A stretch of DNA of 64,000 nucleotides. It comes from Hymenopellis radicata (taxonomy: Eukaryota; Basidiomycota; Agaricomycetes; Agaricales; Physalacriaceae). Below are positions 49,238-60,303 of the stretch, one piece after another. The stretch is from contig JADNRX010000039.1 of assembly GCA_015501595.1 (NCBI GenBank), forward strand, positions 124,001 through 188,000, given 5' to 3'. Position 1 is the first letter of the stretch; each line of letters starts with the position of its first letter. Under the pieces are notes generated by a model, which worked only from the letters and a program-made list of their open reading frames with translations, had not been told where the DNA came from and made no database searches. The position numbers and the translations under genes were made by a program.

Positions 49238-49648
49238 ATGATTTTAACTACCGACAACCTTACTGCCGACCTGAAACGTCGCCCCACCCTCCAGGGACGT
49301 TACGGACGACACGTTGAGCAGAGTTGGGTAGGAAGGAGGGCGACGAAGATTATCCGCACACTCGAGGACTCGGAGACCGTCCGAGATCAAGAATACGTCT
49401 CGAATCAACGTCAGCTCACGCTCGATATTCTGGAGGGCAGACGCCCACAGGCTGGTCTTATAAAGCTCACCGAGCATTTTGTCGTTCATGAGAAGGAGGT
49501 GTTGCGGGACGAGCAGACCGACTCGCGCAATTGGCAGGAAACTTTAGAGATCCTTGAGGGGAGACGTCCGCCACCTCTTGCTCGATGCACATATTCTGAG
49601 TTCGCAGCCTGGCACTGTCGTCACCTTGCAACTCAGGCGGGGCAGTAG
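49238..49648 (+). CDS. LEGRRP-family protein, only open copy (136 aa)
   Basis: Single-exon gene of unknown function and family. It is basic and helical, and contains an internal repeat: TLDILEGRRP at residues 61-70 and TLEILEGRRP at 102-111, each preceded by a charged Gln/Asn-rich stretch (SNQRQL, SRNWQE). HVEQSWVGRRATKIIRTLE precedes the first. No signal peptide or membrane segment. Its promoter, leader and 3' flank occur three more times in the window, so the gene moves or duplicates as a unit. The family may be lineage-specific; nothing in the sequence suggests a transposase. Confidence 0.6.
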   Translation: MILTTDNLTADLKRRPTLQGRYGRHVEQSWVGRRATKIIRTLEDSETVRDQEYVSNQRQLTLDILEGRRPQAGLIKLTEHFVVHEKEVLRDEQTDSRNWQETLEILEGRRPPPLARCTYSEFAAWHCRHLATQAGQ

Positions 49649-50550
49649 GAGGTCTGGCAGTGGATCAGGGAGGAGGACTCATGGTGCGCGACTAATGTTT
49701 TGGGTATCGGGGATGTTTACACTTGCTTGAAGACCGCGGAAGCATATTGGGCATCTGGCCGTGTGGCGACCAGTGTGTCCGAGGGATTTCGACGCAGTTT
49801 ATCTGTGGAATCTGGGGGGTCTTGTGTTCAATGCCACCATGCAACATCGTAACACGACCGAGAGGGGCACTGTTTTGAATCACCGAATATCCCCGCGACC
49901 CCCGCCGAACGATAATCCAACTGGTCGCGCACCAAACGGTAGTGTCATTCTAGAACACCAATCTCCAGTTGACACATTAAAGAAACTCGAATGTAACCCC
50001 CAGATCCCAGCACAACCCGGTACCCAAATGGGCTCTGGGGGTTACACTCGCTCGGAAGCATTGTGCGAATGGAATTCGCACAATGCTTCCTTTGTATATC
50101 CATTGGACTTTTGTATGTACAGTATTAGTCAAATTGAACTTCAGAACCAAGTTTGCTCAGTACCTGGTGACTGCGATGTCGAGACACGGTCACAAAAGGT
50201 TATTAAACCGACCTTTTTGAAGCAGTTGCTTTCATCGCGTGCACGGGGTTCCACCATTCCAAGGCTCGCGTCAGACCGTCCTCCTGAGAGTGAAGCATCT
50301 TCAACTTCCTCCGTCAGCTGAATGAGCCGAGACAAGTACATTAAGAGTCCAAACAATGGTCACTAATGAGAGCGAAAAATCCTCTGGACGGATTATTTAG
50401 ATGCTATTAGTATGGTGCTTGAGCGCTTGAGCGCTTGACGAAACCGCTGGTGAATGCCTAAACATGGATGCCATTGGTACTGCTCAGCAGGTATTATACA
50501 GACCAAAATTAACGCTACAATATATGAATAAATTCTACCAAATACGAGTA
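49649..50550. other. Intergenic with two perfect inverted repeats
   Basis: Holds the 3' repeat module of the LEGRRP unit (49690-49800), a 13-bp inverted repeat (49992-50004 with 50034-50046, TGTAACCCCCAGA) and a 17-bp perfect hairpin (50054-50070 with 50074-50090, loop GGA). The 186-codon ORF across it looks accidental. Confidence 0.5.
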
Positions 50551-52746
50551 TCACACAGCGCTGGGAATGCCTCTAGTGTCAGTCTTGACCACGGGCATCA
50601 TCTCCAGGATGGTTGTATTCGAATCGGCGGCGGCGGTAGACCTTCGTGGCCTCGCTTCAGGCGCGTCTTCATCGCCCACGATACCGACATTCCAGAAGAA
50701 GAGAACCGCGAAGATTGTTGCTGTATTCAGATCCGTCAGAACTTCATGAATGTGCTCAAAGATCAAGACTAACCAACAACCCCAAATGCAAACGCTGTCC
50801 ACTCGGCAGCCTTGTATGCATCGAGCAAAGCTGGTCTTGGGACATTGCTGTTCGTCTCGTTCGCAATGACGCCCATTTCCAGCGCTTGCTTTGCGACTAC
50901 GCGATTGAACACTATCGTTGACACGGTCACTCCAAGTGCGGTCCCAATCTCAAAAATGCATGTGTCAGCAAATAACTGGTAGTCATTGTAGAAGGAACTG
51001 ACCTGTGTCATTGTCTGAAAGAGGGCTCCAGCAAGACTTTGCTCGTTCGGCAGCACAACTCTCGCCACAAATATTGTGCCCACCGAGAACACGAAGTCGG
51101 CACCAAAGACGGAGAAAATGGCACTAGGGAAACCGAACGCCCAGTACGTCGCATTGGGGTCAATTAGGGCGAAGAATACTGAGGCGCAAGCTGTTACTAG
51201 AGTTCCAGTGGCTGTATCGGGATCGCTCGTAAGGGCTTAGTATGTCAAGAAGAAAATAGTCTGACCCAATATGAAGACTGCCGGAACGCGAGCGATGATA
51301 CCCACAACGATTAGGTTGCAAACACACCCAGTGATGAACATTGGGAATAGTCGAATCATCGTGCCTAAGGGCGTATAGCCCTGATAGTCTTGGTAGTACA
51401 ACTACAACGACGTTAATGAGTACCAACGCCTTGAAAGCGGTCGAAAGATATGTACCTGTGTCCAGAAGTTCCATCCCAGGAACGAGGCGAACGTAAAAAG
51501 GACGATTAACATCATCGCAGCAAATTTTCCATTTCCTCGAGTCCACAATGAGAGCTTCATAATTGGAGGTGGCGTCCAGCGAGACGATACGCCGTCGGAT
51601 CTCGACTGTATGCGTCCCAGGAAGTGCTGCCAGCAGATGAACAAACCCATTAACAGCACGCCGACGATGAGGAGAGCGATGATATCTATGCATTGGTAAG
51701 CGAGAGCCTCAATCCTTGACATGCAAACGTACAAGGTGTTGACCATCGGTTCGGCGCAACCTCTCCATCACTGAGGACGAAGATGATGAGCGTAAGAGAG
51801 GCGGTGATTAGGAAAGCGCCCAGCCAGTCTACACGTTTGTCGACCTCTGTAGACGGCTCATCGCGATCAATAGACCACAGGCCGATCACCATATACAGGA
51901 CTGTCAAACCACTTGATAGGTAGAAGTTACTCCTCCATGATGGTCTAGAAGGGACATTAGGCAGATTTAGACGAAGATGGTAGAGCTCTTACGAAGAAAG
52001 TTGAGTTAATACCGCACCGATGGCCATCCCTGTGAAAGCACCTAGTGGCGCTCCAGCAGCGAAAGTGGCAAAGGCGATTGAGCGTAGCTTTCCTGGAGGG
52101 AAGGAATGCGCAAGGATGCCCATCTACGAGCCAGTTGAATATCTCGAATGAGGTAATGGTATTCATAACGTACTGATGCTGGAAGAGTGCCTGCCACGCC
52201 CATACCTTGAATACCTCGAAGAACATCCAGGGTAATCTCGTTTTGTGCGAATCCACAGGCCAAAGTGAAGACCGAAAGCCATGCAGCGCCTATCATGAAT
52301 ATTTTCTTCCTTCCATAAAGGTCCGCTAGGCGTCCACACACGGCGAAAAGGCATCCCTAACAGAGATGAGTTGGAAGGCTATGAATTTCACTCTTGACGA
52401 ACTGACAGAGCTCAAGGCATAGGCCGACACAAGCCATTGTAGCTGTGCTTCTTGTATGTTAAGGTCGTCGCCTATTGCCGGTAACGATATTGCGACTGAA
52501 GTGGTGTTTGAGCTCTAAACCACGTCAATATCTCACAATATTTTCAGAAAGAAGACAGCCACTTACGTTTACCAACATCGCCATTGTACACGTAGCAATG
52601 AGTGCCACTGCACGAGCAGTGGAAAGCGGCGCGCGCGAGGGCAACTCCTTGTCTGCAGGCATAGTGACCGCCTTGGGCAGGGTCGCTGTGGACATAGCTG
52701 TATGCAAGGTGTCCGGACCGTCCAGGGGAAGAGTGGTTGTCGACAT
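50551..52746 (-). CDS. MFS transporter, drug:H+ antiporter type (about 14 membrane segments)
   Basis: Probable proton-coupled exporter in the plasma membrane. A hydrophilic N-terminus (MSTTTLPLDGPD...) leads to TARAVALIATCTMAMLVNV, then the signature motif A between segments 2 and 3 (CGRLADLYGRKK), QGMGVAGTLPAS and GAPLGAFTG in the motif C region, and a C-terminal half with MMLIVLFTFASFLGWNFW and a final hydrophilic tail. At least nine short introns. The order of segments fits the DHA2 (14-spanner) class. It follows the halogenase block and precedes GMC copy B, as expected for an exporter of a cluster product, though no substrate can be read from sequence. Confidence 0.85.
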
Positions 52747-53987
52747 GTCGGAAGCGTGTACGTAGCTGGGCATCCAGCAGTCGTGACTTATAAGCGCCCT
52801 TCGACAGGTGGGCCACACCGCGATCGAGTAATCTAGCCACTAAACCGCCCGGCCAAGGACTGGAAACATGTCGGACCGCTACCAAGCTTTTTTTTAACCA
52901 AGACATGGTCCCCAATGTCCCCATTTGATAGGCCGCAGAAATGGAGAGTCCATGATAAAAGTGCGCCTCTGAACCGCGTCGGTCGAGCGTGGGTCGAGGA
53001 AAAAGTGGAGACTTCGGTAAAGTCCGGACTCCGACCTTGCTCCGACCACCGGCTGTCGGCATCAAATGTGGGTCGCCGTAAGGGTCAGACAAGGCCCAAC
53101 TCTCCTCTGCTTCGTCGTTTCGCTGCCAGCTCGACTTGAATACGGATAATACTCTTGATCTGCGGTTTAGTCGTTTTAAAAAAGCTCAAACGCTCTATGA
53201 AAGTCTATCAATCTACTGGATGCTCATCACTTGACTATTCCCTTCATTCAACAACGACCTGTGATTTTCTGACAGAGTACGGGTGTCGAGCTCCAGAGCA
53301 ATGCTCAGTGCAATGAATTACAGGTAAAAACGCTCGAATTTCCTCCTGGCATCGCTTTATTCAGTCGACCTCCTGCAAATCATCATTCTAATAAACGTCG
53401 ACTCATTTTGTCTTGCGACTCTTAGTCTAGCCCCGGATTGGCCGAACTCTCTGAGTCTTGAGGATCACCGGAATGTCATATATGACCAACTATGTCTATG
53501 TTGTGGTCCTCGGCCCCTGCGCACCCGAGCATAGGCTCTTCCCGCATCGTTCAAACAATTAATGCGCTCACAGTGCCTTGCGGGCCCGTCTATGCTCCGC
53601 TATGTACCTGTGGATGCATATGGTTCGCAGCCTCATCACCGGCACCTTCTTGAACAGGACATCCCGAGTGTCCAAACGAGGCTCTCATGCCAGGTACGAC
53701 GCGTCTCGGGATTCATGAGACGCACCTCCATAGTACCGCCTCGAACCATACCGGGCATTTTTCGGGCGACGTTGTGGGTGTAATGCGACACCCGACCGAC
53801 GTATTGTTCAGCAAGGCGAAAACCGCCAAACTCTGACAGAAACGGATCACGGTCCCGCACAGTTTTCTGCCATATGCACTGCAGTATTGAGTGGTTTGAA
53901 GGAGTGGAATGGAGGGGAATGTATAAAAGGACCAGCGTGTGGTCGTTGATTTTCACCATCGTTTGGTTTACTACCACTTCCTCAGAC
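52747..53987 (+). repeat. 5' region of GMC copy B
   Basis: From about 52883 it matches the upstream region of copy A, with a TATA box at 53922-53929. The 130 bases nearest the MFS start are its own 5' region. Differences include an insertion of about 150 bases near 53180-53330 relative to A. Confidence 0.7.
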
Positions 53988-56349
53988 ATGATCTCTCTTC
54001 TGGTTGCGTTCTCGCTTGTAAACGCTGCTTTCGCGGCGGTTTACACCGATCCTAGCGAGCTTCCGGCTGATAAGGAATACGACTTCATCGTCGTAGGAGG
54101 TGATGTTTAACAGTCTCTATCAATTTATCTGTATTAATGCGCCAGTGCAGCGGGGACTGCAGGCAACGTTATTGCGGCTAGATTGGCTGAGAGCAAGAAG
54201 ACATCTGTACTGATCATCGAAGCGGGTCGAAGGTAACTTTTGTTGTCTATTACTGAAACAGCCATGTTCATTGATTTTGACTAGCAATACCGGATTCGAC
54301 TCAGACTTGATCACGATTCCTTTCCTGGGCCCGACCGCGTCTCCATTTACAACCTTCGATTGGAACTACACAACCGAAGCCCAAGAGGCGCTTCAAAATC
54401 AGACCATCGCTTATCCACGAGGATACGTGCTGGGTGGAAGTAGTTCGACAAGTACGGCTTCTGCTTTGTCAGTTCTATAAGACTTAACACTCTCACAGAC
54501 TACATGGTCTATACTCGCGGCTCTTCGGACGACTATGACAAGTTCGCTGAGATCGCCGGTGACGATGGCTGGAATTGGGACAATCTTTTCCCATATGCGC
54601 TGAAGGTACCTCTTTCAATATAATCTATATATGACAACCTTGCTGATGGTATCACTAGAACGAACGCCACGTTCCTCCCAACGACGTAAGTGGCTCTATC
54701 CGTGTTCCTGTACTACTCAGCTGAACTTTCCTTCAAGGGACACGACGACAGCGATCAATACATTCATGACCTCCACGGCACTGATGGGCCTCTGCTCACA
54801 AGTGTCTACGGTTGGCCCGCTGATGTCGATGAAACTGTCATCGCTACGACTCAGGAACTAAGCGATGAATTCCCCTTTAACCCTGATTACAACTCTGGTA
54901 ACATGTTGGGCGTTTCTTGGATGCATAGTAAGTCCTCTCATATCTCCGCATACTTATCCCTAATATACGTCTCTTAGGCACGATTGGTGGTCCATTCCGA
55001 AGCAGCTCCGCCACAGCCTACCTCGAGCCTGCACTGAAGGAACGTTCCAACCTAGACCTTCTTTACAACACCCAAGTCACTCGCATCATTCAAACCGGCA
55101 CCTCCGACGATGACCTCCCACTCTTTACCAAAGTCGAATTCGCACGGAACTCTTCTGGTACGTCACTCCATTTCCCAACCTTGTTGTCGGGCTCAGTTCT
55201 TTTCAGCTCCTCGGTATACCGCCACGGCCAAGAGGGAGATAATCCTCTCCGCCGGGGCCATCGGCACACCTCAGATCCTCCTACTCTCCGGTATCGGTCC
55301 CGCCCAAGAGCTCGCTCAAGTTGGTATCGATTCCATCGTGGACCTTGCGGAAGTGGGAAAAAACCTCGTCGACCATCCTCTCCTTCCCATCCAGTGGAAC
55401 ACCAACAGCAATAACACCTTGGACCCGTTTTTCCGCCCAGGACCTGCTTTCGATGCGGCGCTTGATGAGTACCACCAGAACAAGTCCGGCCCACTTGCCG
55501 CTAATGGAGTCTCGAACCATATGTACGCCTTGCACGCTCCGCGATGTGTGCATGTTTATTGATACGTTGTAGGGGTTTCTTCCGTTTTCCTGAAGACTCG
55601 GATGTCCTAGCCGAATTCGACGATCCCACCACCGGTCCACGATCTCCTCACTTTGAGCTTGCATTCGCTGTACGCGCTCACCCCATATCCTCCACCACAA
55701 CTAACTCATCTCCCCAGAACGGCTTCTTCACAACCTCTCAACAAATCCCCACGTCCGGGTCCTACTTTTCCGTTATAAACATCGTCGTCACCCCCACCTC
55801 TCGTACGTCCCACCTCCCCTCCCCAAGCCATCCTAACTCTTCCCTTAGGCGGCGAAGTAACCCTCGCATCAAACGACCCCTTCGCGCACCCGCATATCGA
55901 CCCTAGATTTCTCACCACCGACTACGACGTCCGCGCCATGATGGAGAGCGTCCAGGCCGCGCAGCGCTTCACCGCCGCGAGCGCCTGGAGCGACCTCATC
56001 ACGGGACCCTACATCGATTCTGTGAACGCCACGACCCCCGAAGGCATCCAAGAGTACATGTCGCTGTGGGCTACGACCATCAAGCACCCGTTCTGCACTG
56101 CCAGGCTGAGCAGCGTCGAGGGCGAAGGTGTCGCCGATGGGCAGCTGTTGCTCAAGAACGCCACGGGCGTTCGCATTGTTGACGCTTCTGTATTCGTAAG
56201 TCACTTATTTCCTACTAAAACATTCCTGACCTTTCCGACAGCCTATTATTCCGGCTGGCCATCCTCAAGCAATGATATATATCGTTGCAGAGCGCGCTGC
56301 CGATGTAATCAAAGAAGCCCATGGTCTTCCTGTCTGGTATTTAAATTGA
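53988..56349 (+). CDS. GMC oxidoreductase, aryl-alcohol-oxidase-like, copy B
   Basis: Same 12-exon plan as copy A and open after splicing: signal peptide MISLLVAFSLVNAAFA, VVGAGTAGN, GGSSSTNYMVYTRG, GAIGTPQILLLSGIGP, KHPFCTAR and PAGHPQA. It is the most diverged copy in the FAD-distal half: for example DVLAEFDDPTTGPRSPHFEL, FLTTDYDVRAMMESVQ and DLITGPYIDS differ from A and C. The active-site histidines are kept. It lies next to the MFS transporter and halogenase, whereas A and C lie near housekeeping genes. Confidence 0.88.
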
Positions 56350-57010
56350 ACGGTCCTGCGGAACACAATCTTTATTTTCTTAAATATTTACTACTATATC
56401 ACTATCTGTACGGTACCAATAATACTAATAGACTGCTTATCGTCCTTTAAATCTGTACGGCGCATTGGACTTCATTTTATTACCTCCAACGGAGTTGAAG
56501 GATGTGGAATGACGCCACATTACACTCCGACTAGCTTACTTGTTTGCATGCCGACTACTTGTGACTCTCCGCAACTTGCCTGGCATTATCTCTACCCGCA
56601 CTTCTCCAGCCTGTCTCATTTTAAGTCGACGCCACTTGACTCTTCCTGAAACCAACAAGCGCTCAAGGGAGAGGTTAACACTTGACGACACTGATCGTGT
56701 TCTGGCGTGAACAAACCAGTATACTGCATCGCGGGCATGGTACAATGGGGTTCGACTCCCCACGGCGACGTATTACGGATTGGTGCTGAGGTAGCTGCGA
56801 GTCGCGACCTAGTTACGTTCTGTACAAACAGGACTGTGAATTCATGCAGTAGGAAAACTAAAGACAAATCAAGTACGTAGGAAGTGACAAAAAAGTAAGT
56901 ACTGTGTAGTAACCTGAACAGAATATGTATGAGCTTGGGGAAGTTGACAGTGGAGAGATCAATGGGTAGAGCTGAGGAATGTGGACAAGCGTGGGGAATT
57001 TAGATCGCTA
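56350..57010. other. Intergenic within amplicon B
   Basis: Patchy similarity to 9771-10695 and, near 56625-56735, to 12315-12490. A GGGGTTCGACTCCCC motif at about 56747 resembles a tRNA T-arm, but no tRNA can be folded around it. Confidence 0.5.
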
Positions 57011-57460
57011 CTATCTCAACCTCTCGTGAAGAAGGTCTTGGCCAGTCTGCCAGCGCTCCTTCTCCTCCTCGAGCTCGGCACGGATGGAGCGCTCAGTCGT
57101 GTTGGCAAAAACAATGCCACGGTTATCCATTGACAGTGCTCGGACGGCATCAATGACCCAATCCTGGCAGTCCCAATCGGTGCGGTGGCGGTGGATGGGA
57201 ACGGCTCTGAGCCACTTCTCCAAGTTCGGGATATCAGAGGCTGCAACTTCGCCAACCTGCACGCCGCCGCAGTATTTGTTGTCTGCGTCGATGGTAAAAT
57301 CAGCGGATTCGAAGCAGAAGGAGTCCATGCCTCCTATCAGCTGAAAGACGCGCGCGGAGCCCAGTACGATATCAGTGATAACCGCGAGCGCCCAATGCTC
57401 TGTGCGGCGAGGATGAGCTAGGAGCTCGTACTGGGAGATGATTACTGGGAGTTTCGACAT
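57011..57460 (-). CDS. Uncharacterised 149-aa protein, copy B
   Basis: Duplicate of the gene at 10696-11148, open, about 93% identical by eye. The conserved EHWALAVITD and DWDCQ segments are unchanged (WDCQDW here, WDCQNW in A). Most changes are conservative (IGHP/LAHP, DSYC/DSFC, DATN/DADN). It again converges on a GMC oxidase. Confidence 0.72.
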   Translation of the reverse strand: MSKLPVIISQYELLAHPRRTEHWALAVITDIVLGSARVFQLIGGMDSFCFESADFTIDADNKYCGGVQVGEVAASDIPNLEKWLRAVPIHRHRTDWDCQDWVIDAVRALSMDNRGIVFANTTERSIRAELEEEKERWQTGQDLLHERLR

Positions 57461-57672
57461 GGGAGAACAAATGTGCGGGGGCAGTGAAGATGGCTGATAT
57501 CACACTGTAGGCTTGTAGCTATGTGTGGGACGAGCGTGAGAAGCCAATTATTGTTAGCTGGATCTACGTGAGTTAACGAACGGCTAGGATAAGCGTAAGA
57601 TAAGGAAAGGGACGACCTGAGCAGGACTGACGATGTCTGAAGCCATTGGGCTATTACTTATGGGCAATCGCA
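57461..57672. other. End of amplicon B
   Basis: Similarity to copy A ends near 57545. No gene seen. Confidence 0.4.
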
Positions 57673-58241
57673 CCGTTTGGCGGATTCGTAAGCGGTTCCC
57701 ACGTTTGCCGTAGGCAAACACTTGGTGGATTTCAACCAAGTCGGTCGTCGTCCAAGCCAGGTGGGCTCTTTGACGACATTCCTGTGTCCAAACTATCTGT
57801 TTTCGGTTGAGAAATAATATATCAGTAGTATTTGACAAGCCTCCCGGCACTGAACCTCTTGTTTGCCATGTTGGACTCTGAACCCGGCCACATCCCAATG
57901 ATTCCAGTGCCACACATGCTTTTGGCATCATAAACACACTGCTATATGAGAGTTCAGCATGAGGGCAAGGTCTTGTATGATTATTTATGCTTTTAGATCC
58001 CAAATGGCCTGCATTTGCCATTGACAGCTAAGTGCATTATAGTCATCATGGTATGCCGTGTCAGAGGGTTAGCAATATGAAGAAAATAGGTGTATATGGC
58101 ATTCCTAGTACTAAGTAGTCATATTTTAATGTCTACAGACTCTACGCGTCCCTCGCGCTTGGACGACGACCGACTTGGTTGAAATCCGCCAAGTGTTTGC
58201 CTACGGCAAACGTGGGAACCGCTTACGAATCCGCCAAACGG
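57673..58241. mobile_element. Inverted-repeat element, about 84-bp arms (569 bp)
   Basis: Arm 57673-57756 is the reverse complement of 58158-58241 with about one mismatch (CCGTTTGGCGGATTCGTAAG at the outer end). A 400-bp centre without an ORF separates them. Each arm holds the small hairpin GTTTGCC-GTA-GGCAAAC. No target-site duplication is evident. A fold-back transposon or MITE is the simplest reading. Confidence 0.7.
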
Positions 58242-58308
58242 GAGGGTCATAATCATGGCCCATATGTTATGTCTGTGGCTAATCAAGTTCTGAAGGAACT
58301 TGTCTCTG

Positions 58309-58366
58309 ACAGCCCGCGTAGCGGGCTGTGTACGATGAAAGAGTACATGGCGCGCCGTAGGCGCGC
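58309..58366. repeat. Pair of short hairpins with GTA loops
   Basis: ACAGCCCGC-GTA-GCGGGCTGT at 58309-58329 and GCGCGCC-GTA-GGCGCGC at 58350-58366, duplicated at +2,047. Both have perfectly paired but unrelated stems and the same GTA loop, also used by the arms of the element at 57673-58241. Confidence 0.7.
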
Positions 58367-59329
58367 TCCGTAACGTCGTTATGTCAATGATGATATTCTG
58401 ATTCTTCGGTTTACCAGTCTAGTATGGCAACATAGTCTAGTGGATTTCAGCGTGCAGCTACCTCTGTTTTGCTTCAACTGGGGCCTCGTTTCGATTGCCT
58501 ACGTTGACATTCCGTCTTCGTTATTTTTTTCGGGCGCCTGCGGCGCGCCACAGGGTGAGTATGAGTCCATGAACAAGCCTTCATCTCTAGCCACCGTTTG
58601 ACTCAACCCGACCTTATGGATTGCAATTTTCAGCCTGCGGCGCGTGTAGCCTAAGCTGGTATGTACACATGGTCACTAGATGGCTGAGAAGAGAGCTGAC
58701 ACCTTGTAGTGGCAGGAGCTCTCAAAGTCAGTCTGTACATAATTTTTCGGGCGCCTGCGGCGCGTTCCTGGTCGGACTAACAAATTCAAGTTGCGCCACA
58801 CCCTGCCCACACCTGCTGAATCGTGTCGTCTTATATCAAACCTTGAATACTGTACTCATCGTTCTTATCTCTCATTTCCATGTCATGCTATTTGTACTCG
58901 CACCGTATAGAAACTGATTGACTCATTCTGCATAACTGTGGCTCCAGACCACAGCAGAACACACCTCAAACTCTTAGAATCTGTAAATCACATCTTGTGC
59001 CACTGTACCAGGGCTGGCCCATTGATTTGTGCATAGGGACACGTCGTAGAACGAGCAGGACAGAGCGTCGTTTGGGGCACCCATCTAGTCTCTTAAAAAC
59101 AGACGCAATATACACGATCGATTCTTGCAGTGTGAGGTTGATCGATGTGTATAGAGTCTGTCGATTAAGTCCGGGTCTGTACCGTGATTGAGCTTATTAC
59201 ATAAGCTGCCTATTCTGGTTTTCTTCATCCACCACCTTCTAAATCTCTCAAGACACGACAAGTCAACACCGATGGACAACGACCCATGACAACGACAAGC
59301 TGAGCACGCCGCCGGCCCGCCGCGGATAA

Positions 59330-59964
59330 TGAGCTAGAGAGAATCTTGCCACGCATCACCGAGATATCGCGGCTCTACAACGAAAACCTGACGCTCAGGC
59401 GGTCGGAAATCACGCTCGCCGCGGAGCCCAAGCACGAGCGGGAAAGGTTGCGCAAGGTCATGGACGACGTCGAGATGGCGGTACGTGGGGGTGAATTTCA
59501 TATTTTTTACTCTCGCTGACGACGGCTCCACGCAGGCACTGGGCTTGACCAAGCATCTGGGATTCCTCCGACATACTAGCGACACACCACCTCCGAGTCC
59601 TACACCCCCACGAGCCACTCAGCGTCCACCCGCGTTGACCCCACCGTCACTAGGCTTTCGCGCCAGCCGACAGTGCCCGGTATAGAGGAGCCTCTGGACA
59701 GTCCACATCGTGGCAAGAAGGCCAAACGGCTGTCAGCGAGCTGGTTGCCGCTCCCCTCACGCTGTTCGCCACCCCCAGACAAACCGCCGCCGTTAATTGA
59801 TCTTGCAGAAATTGTTGTCGCACCGTCAGAGTGGCATGTTCCCTGTCAATATTCCGATGGTGGACGAGCTGGCAGTAACAACAGCAGTTCCATTAGAGGA
59901 CAATGATGAGATGGAGGAGGCTGCGCTGCTCGACGACTTGGAGGAGCCTGTTGACATGCGGTAG
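59330..59964 (+). pseudogene. Possible gene fragment with coiled coil and acidic tail (unit 1)
   Basis: A frame from about 59330 encodes NELERILPRITEISRLYNEN and an adjoining charged helix, then an intron-like GT...AG (donor near 59480, acceptor near 59536), a Pro-rich stretch and, in another frame, MVDELAVTTAVPLEDNDEME to DLEEPVDMR. Composition is protein-like but no single splice path joins all parts and no start is visible. It may be a remnant captured by the repeat. Confidence 0.3.
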
Positions 59965-60303
59965 TGTAGTGCATAAGGCGGCAGGCCAGGATTTACATAT
60001 ATCTTCCCATGTAACGGTATGGACTATAATTACAGTCAATTATTTCTCTATGTACCGTATGTGCGCGCTGTTCTAGCGCTGCCTAAGCGCTGCTCTCGTT
60101 ACACCTTTGCGCCTTTGCTGTCCGGCCATGCTTATGTACGCAACCTTAAATGGGCAACTTACATAATAACTCCACATAAACACTAGACTAGCACCCATCT
60201 GTGCTGACTCAGCTTCACTCTCATTGGCCCATCAGTTGTTATGTCTGTTATGTACAAATCGGGACATAACGTAGCCACAGGTAAGGATGATGAGCCATAA
60301 TCA

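Larger units (their letters stand above)
58257..60303. repeat. Tandem duplication, unit 1 (2,047 bp)
   Basis: Identical to 60304-62350 at every place compared: seven ORF pairs have identical translations at an offset of exactly 2,047 bases. ATAATCA occurs at both ends. The unit holds GC-rich hairpins, a possible gene fragment at 59330-59964 and, near 58940-59020, a stretch whose translation (ESVNHILCHCTRAGP) faintly resembles the C-terminal zinc knuckle of non-LTR retroelements. Confidence 0.9.

Noticed and set aside
49761..50321. 186-codon ORF
   Set aside because: Crosses two palindromes and repeat modules, has low-complexity composition and is absent from the related flank near 35900.
56740..56775. 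tRNA T-arm-like GGGGTTCGACTCCCC
   Set aside because: No matching 5' acceptor half or anticodon arm lies upstream, and the copy at about 10435 is disrupted.
58257..60303. Helitron or TIR transposon as the tandem unit
   Set aside because: No CTRR end with hairpin, no inverted ends and no target duplication could be seen; ATAATCA at the edges is too short to decide.
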